Position numbers and translations under genes: made by a program. Positions 4,881-6,369 of a DNA stretch of 6,369 nucleotides are shown one piece after another. A model generated the notes under the pieces. It saw nothing but the letters and a program-made list of their open reading frames with translations. It did not search any database and was not told where the DNA came from. How positions within the stretch are numbered: position 1 is the first letter of the stretch; every line of letters begins with the position of its first letter. This DNA is from Pseudomonadota bacterium (lineage in GTDB: Bacteria > Pseudomonadota > Gammaproteobacteria > Burkholderiales > Burkholderiaceae_D), in assembly GCA_023392035.1 (NCBI GenBank), contig JAEVZY010000178.1:1-6369 (forward strand), written 5' to 3'.

Positions 4881-5641
4881 GCGCTGGCCTCAACAGCGGC
4901 TGCAGGGCGCTGTGCGTGTCTATCCACGACGTCGCTCCGGCGACCTGGCCCATGTGCCGGCAATTGCTGCAGGCGGTGCAGGAAGTGGCGCCGATCGCGC
5001 TGACCTTGCTGGTGGTGCCGGCCTGGCATCGCGCCGAACCGGGGCCGCAGGACGCCGACTATTGCGCCTGGCTGGAGCAACTGCGGCGCGAGGGACATGA
5101 ACTTGCCCTGCATGGTTACACCCATCTCGACGAAGGGCCGGCGCCGAGCAATCCTTGGACCTGGTACTGGAGGCGCGTGTACACCCAAAGCGAAGGCGAG
5201 TTCTCCGCCTTGAAAGCCGAGCCTGCCGGGGAAAGACTGCAACGCGGCCGCGCGTGGTTCGAGGCGCGCGGATGGACGCCGCAAGGTTTCGTCGCGCCGG
5301 CCTGGCTGCTGTCGAGCGGAAGCTGGACCGCCTTGCGCCAGTGGGGTTTTATTTACACGACGACCTGGTCGCGCTTTCATCTGCTGCGCCAGGGCACGGC
5401 CTTGTTTGCGCCTTCCCTGGTCTACAGCGCGCGCAGCGCCTGGGGCGGCCGCATGACCCGCCCGGCCAACGATCTGGCGCGCAAGGCGCTGGCCCGGGCG
5501 CCGCTGCTGCGACTGGGACTGCATCCGGCCGACACGCGGCACGCCCAGACCATCTTGCACAGCCAGCGGATGCTCGAACGACTGCTGGGACAACGACAGG
5601 CGATGACGAAGACGGATTTCGCCGCATCCCGGCAGGTATGA
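4877..5641 (+). CDS. DUF2334-type polysaccharide deacetylase family protein
   Basis: This 254-residue protein looks like a DUF2334 member of the NodB/carbohydrate esterase 4 superfamily, metal-dependent enzymes that remove N- or O-acetyl groups from sugars. Motif 1 is SIHDVAP (15-21), with D18 as the likely catalytic base or metal ligand. Motif 2 is LALHGYTH (76-83), whose H79 and H83 fit the H-x3-H metal pair. GFVAPAWLLS (137-146) fits motif 3, and LGLHPAD (213-219) with H216 fits the last motif. No secretion signal or membrane helix is seen, so it is probably cytoplasmic, unlike most peptidoglycan or chitin deacetylases. The ATG at 4877 overlaps the stop of the glycosyltransferase (ATGA), with a modest GGGG 7 bases upstream. 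Both proteins therefore probably work on one product, with the deacetylase trimming a sugar the transferase added. The C-terminal residues (about 240-254) look non-conserved. Substrate unknown. Confidence 0.85.
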   Translation: MSAGLNSGCRALCVSIHDVAPATWPMCRQLLQAVQEVAPIALTLLVVPAWHRAEPGPQDADYCAWLEQLRREGHELALHGYTHLDEGPAPSNPWTWYWRRVYTQSEGEFSALKAEPAGERLQRGRAWFEARGWTPQGFVAPAWLLSSGSWTALRQWGFIYTTTWSRFHLLRQGTALFAPSLVYSARSAWGGRMTRPANDLARKALARAPLLRLGLHPADTRHAQTILHSQRMLERLLGQRQAMTKTDFAASRQV

Positions 5642-5685
5642 GGAAGGACTGTGGTTTCGGCCTTTGTCTGCCAGCCTTGATCATG

Positions 5686-5709
5686 GCCGGCGCCTGATTC
5701 AGGGCCGGC
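5686..5709. terminator. Hairpin at the convergent gene junction (possible bidirectional terminator)
   Basis: GCCGGC plus CCTG (5686-5696, one bulged G at 5692) pairs with CAGG plus GCCGGC (5700-5709) around a 3-base loop: a 10-bp, very GC-rich stem. It lies 45 bases after the deacetylase stop and covers the stop codon of the convergent minus-strand gene (5699-5701). Neither side has a T-run, so it may act as a weak terminator, as a transcript-end stabiliser, or with Rho. Confidence 0.4.
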
Positions 5710-6369
5710 GCACCAGCGCATCCAGTCCGAACACGCCCTTGCCCTCTTCCATCACCAGCAGCGGATTGACCTCGGCCTCCAGTACCTGCGGTGCGTCCAG
5801 CAAAGCCAGTTGTGACAGGCGGACGATGGCTTGCACCAGCGCCTCGATATCGCCGCGTGGCCGGCCGCGATGGCCTTGCAGGAGAGCGCTGCCGGGCAAG
5901 GCATCCAGCATTTCACGCGCGATGGCTGCGTCCACCGGTGCCAGGCGGATCGACTTCTGGTCCAACAACTCGGCGGCCACGCCGCCCATGGCCACCAGCA
6001 CGATCGGGCCGACGTCGGGATCGACGCGAAAGCCCAACAGCATTTCGCCGACGCCGCGCAGCATGCTCTGTACCAGCACCTGCTTGAGCGGCACGTGGGG
6101 CAAGGCTTGCCGCAGGTTCGTTTCGATGCGGACCATGGCCGCGTCGAGCTCGGCTGCACTGTCTATCCCAAGCACCACACCGCCGACATCGGTTTTATGC
6201 GGTACCTGTGCCGACAAGACCTTGGCCACCACCGGAAACTCCAGATCAAGCGGCGGACGTGGCACCGGCACCGGCATCGCCTGGCTCGGCGCGAAGCGTA
6301 GCCCCATGCCTGCCAGCAGGCGACTCGATTCGAGTTCATCGAGCAGAACGCCAGAGCCCGCCCCCCGCG
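5699..6369 (-). CDS. NDP-forming acyl-CoA synthetase, C-terminal ATP-grasp part (5' end outside window)
   Basis: The reading frame stays open from the stop at 5699-5701 to the window edge, about 223 codons. It is the C-terminal piece of a larger protein; the family is usually about 700 residues. LLDELESSRLLAGMGL opens the ATP-grasp (beta-subunit-like) domain. FPVVAKVLSAQVPHKTDVGG is the hallmark segment, followed by LVQSMLRGVGEMLLGF, VDPDVGPIVLVAMGG, SIRLAPVD and the Mg-binding-type EAEVNPLLV near the end. Such enzymes interconvert acyl-CoA plus NDP and phosphate with free acid plus CoA and NTP (acetate-CoA ligase, ADP-forming, and relatives). The protein ends right after this domain, so the C-terminal GNAT domain of the protein acetyltransferase PatZ/YfiQ is absent in the usual order. 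An internal ATG at 6305-6307 is not the true start, because homology continues upstream of it. The acyl substrate is unknown. It is convergent with the deacetylase. Confidence 0.88.
   Translation of the reverse strand, partial: RGAGSGVLLDELESSRLLAGMGLRFAPSQAMPVPVPRPPLDLEFPVVAKVLSAQVPHKTDVGGVVLGIDSAAELDAAMVRIETNLRQALPHVPLKQVLVQSMLRGVGEMLLGFRVDPDVGPIVLVAMGGVAAELLDQKSIRLAPVDAAIAREMLDALPGSALLQGHRGRPRGDIEALVQAIVRLSQLALLDAPQVLEAEVNPLLVMEEGKGVFGLDALVRRP

Overview
The window is GC-rich chromosomal DNA (roughly 60% or more G+C by eye) from what looks like a betaproteobacterium of the order Burkholderiales, most likely near Oxalobacteraceae (Herbaspirillum or Janthinobacterium-like). This rests on the protein flavour (XseA, Fe-SodB, the short ExbB/ExbD pair), codon use and gene order. 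The family assignment is my recognition from memory, not a search result. I see no rRNA, tRNA, insertion sequence, phage gene or CRISPR array.

Layout. (1) Positions 17-1054, minus strand: an exbB-exbD operon for a proton-driven inner-membrane motor, running leftward out of the window. (2) Positions 1055-1470: a divergent intergenic region, visibly more AT-rich than its flanks. It holds a terminator-like hairpin in the exbB leader, a cluster of DnaA-box-like nonamers and a set of TTGATTC repeats. (3) Positions 1471-2832, plus strand: xseA, the exonuclease VII large subunit. (4) Positions 2938-3513: sodB, an iron superoxide dismutase, preceded by a perfect 8-bp inverted repeat and followed by a textbook intrinsic terminator. 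(5) Positions 3756-5641: a two-gene module with a 4-base ATGA overlap, made of a GT4 glycosyltransferase and a DUF2334-type polysaccharide deacetylase. (6) Positions 5699-6369, minus strand and cut by the window edge: the C-terminal ATP-grasp part of an NDP-forming acyl-CoA synthetase, convergent with the deacetylase and with a strong hairpin at the junction.

Most of this is housekeeping: envelope energisation, DNA repair and oxidative stress defence. The least explained part is the coupled glycosyltransferase/deacetylase pair. A GT4 enzyme followed directly by a sugar deacetylase has the logic of known transfer-then-deacetylate pathways (GPI anchor, mycothiol, bacillithiol), but with an unrelated deacetylase fold. 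The product cannot be read from sequence. The second point of interest is the DnaA-box-like cluster between exbB and xseA.
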